From assembly GCF_958298935.1 (NCBI RefSeq), contig NC_084924.1:6758001-6822000 (forward strand): a stretch of 64,000 bases of DNA, read 5' to 3'. The translations under genes were made by a program, and so were the position numbers. Under the pieces are notes generated by a model. The model was not told the origin of the DNA, searched no databases, and was given only the letters and a program-made list of their open reading frames with translations. Positions 59,314 through 64,000 of the stretch are shown here, in pieces. Numbering within the stretch: position 1 is the first letter of the stretch; each line of letters begins with the position of its first letter. The DNA is from Phragmites australis (Eukaryota; Streptophyta; Magnoliopsida; Poales; Poaceae).

Positions 59314-60205
59314 CCGACCGATCATAGATAAAAAAAATTGTCTACGATGGGAGCCGATCGGGGGCTTGAACCCTTGTCTCACGAGCATTTAACTTTTTTT
59401 CCTTTTTATGGGATGAGTGGTAACTAATTTGCCACTGATTTATATTCACTAATTTAGGTCGTCTCCCGTATTAATGGAAGATCGAATTAGCATATGATAA
59501 AAATGATAAATAGTTAAATAATTTCGAGTCTCATATTTCCTGTCAAAAGCCTTCAGAAGCTCCAGAAAGGGGACCTGGTTATTTAAGAAAAAATGACTCA
59601 TCTTTATAATGATAAATTATCGAAATCCAACTTTTAAGTGTCAAATATTCAATTTCCTCCCGGGCAGCTGGAGGCGGTTCAAGAGCTCTGCAGTGTTGTG
59701 GAGCCGTATGGGCCGTTTTCTTAATGGAGACGAGGATGGAAGGTAAGCGAACTTCGAGGAGGAAACTAAGAGCGGCGGGGCCTGGCTTTGTTCTGGCAGC
59801 AAGAAGTTGGTGTCACGTTGCAAAACCTTTCCAATTCGCATATTGATGATCTCTTTCTCAAAAAACTCTTTTTTCAAAAAATCAATCAGTGGTATGAAAT
59901 ATTTCATGAACTTACTAAAACGAAAAAAAAAACAGGATGGTACATGTCTAGGCGACAAAACCACCCGCCAAGATCAAAATGTTCATGTGGCAAGTTTTCA
60001 CTGATAAACTTCAAACGGCTGTGGACTCAAGGAAGCGTAACTGGCTGGGAGAAGAATGCGTGATCTGTAAAGCTCAAGAGACCTGAGTACCTGAATCATA
60101 TATTGCAAGCCAATCCCAATAAGAAAAAAAGGATGCCAACCGATCGATATATCTATGCATACAGCTACATATTAACCCCAAGTACCGAGTACCAAGTACT
60201 ACAAG
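59314..60205. other. Gene-free spacer
   Basis: No conserved coding sequence or RNA gene. Frames near 59790-60060 on the plus strand are Lys/Phe-rich and show no known motif. Confidence 0.4.
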
Positions 60206-60668
60206 TTTATTTATTTTTGTAATATAAATTCTGTATGTTATCTATTTTATCAATACTGCCGAAAGATGAGGAAGAAATGCCGTGCGCTTCTGTACGTAAC
60301 AAAGCGTGTAGAATCACCTTGGTTGGATTCGACGGCTCAAAATGCCGTCGTGGAATCAGCACAACAGAGCACACACGGAAACAAGACATTCAGATGAATA
60401 AATATCCCTTTGCTTAGAAACAGGTTATGTGTCAATTCCGTACACTTGTCAGGCATCATCGGATGACTCGGATGAACAGTTTGGAAACATACAAATGCTA
60501 CCAGACTACTACAACATCAAGTGTACATCGACGAATGGTGGTATGTGAGACAACAAAACCTTGCGATTTATCCCAGTTCGGGTGCAGTACAACTCGTGCT
60601 CCAAACAATCATTTGGAGAATTCAACAAAATTCTGCCGGCTAGAGTCCCAAAGCTCAATGCTAGAGAT
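60206..60668 (-). terminator. Probable 3'UTR and poly(A) signal of the DHS gene
   Basis: AATAAA on the minus strand occurs at 60211..60206 and overlaps a second copy at 60215..60210, about 455 bp past the DHS stop codon. This is a reasonable plant 3'UTR length. No other gene lies between. The cleavage site is not determined. Confidence 0.5.
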
Positions 60669-63957
<3,289 letters not shown>

Positions 63958-64000
63958 CTTCAGTGCAGTCAAGCACAGGAAAAAGGGTTAGCAAAACATC

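Noticed and set aside
59340..59390. Possible tRNA-like segment (gggggcttgaaccc)
   Set aside because: It resembles a T-arm by chance only; no acceptor stem, anticodon arm or box A at proper distance could be placed on either strand.

Overview
This is plant nuclear DNA, almost certainly from a grass (Poaceae; a panicoid/andropogonoid genome is my best guess). The reasons are intron-split genes with canonical GT..AG borders, protein families with grass-like sequence, Stowaway/hAT-type MITEs, CACTA elements with repeated CAGTGYCGGT-like subterminal motifs, and large non-autonomous LTR retrotransposons. No bacterial operons, CRISPR arrays or organellar genes were seen. About a fifth of the window is gene space and the rest is mostly transposons and their remains.

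Four host genes are readable, all on the minus strand. (1) A group IId WRKY transcription factor (5289..7238, three coding exons, 387 aa) has a 5'UTR intron and an AT-rich promoter. (2) A bHLH factor of the bHLH92-like type (35489..36290) has its second exon cut at its end by an internally deleted hAT element. Its probable last exon lies 4.9 kb away at 30402..30611, and the intervening intron is filled with transposons. (3) The non-homologous end-joining factor XRCC4 (50930..53455, four exons) has one extra base in exon 3 that breaks the frame in this sequence. (4) Deoxyhypusine synthase (60669..63957, six exons seen, 5' end outside the window) activates eIF5A.

Region by region: 1-5.3 kb holds MITEs and a degraded element with an 8-bp target duplication. 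5.3-8.2 kb is the WRKY gene. 8.2-13.4 kb is gene-free, with a MITE and a (CT)n tract. 13.4-15.0 kb is a solo LTR. 17.1-29.1 kb is a roughly 12 kb CACTA transposon with matching ACT flanks. It holds a TNP2 transposase pseudogene, two partial captured receptor-like-kinase copies, a transposase_24/DUF8039-like gene and a Ulp1-type protease fragment. A non-autonomous gag-only LTR element is nested inside it (22331..25928). 29.1-30.2 kb carries a Copia-type LTR with primer-binding site. 30.4-36.3 kb is the expanded bHLH locus with a small CACTA and a deleted hAT. 36.5-50.9 kb is gene-poor, with LTR fragments, tandem duplications and microsatellites. 50.9-53.5 kb is XRCC4. 53.8-57.4 kb is a decayed LINE. 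57.7-58.2 kb is a degenerate tandem repeat. 58.4-59.3 kb is a pseudogene of a BIR2-like LRR receptor kinase, and 60.7-64 kb is DHS.

The host genes do not form a pathway together. No clear new biological system was found. The most notable items are the transposon-split bHLH gene, the one-base lesion in XRCC4, the chimeric CACTA and the palindrome-rich LTR family.
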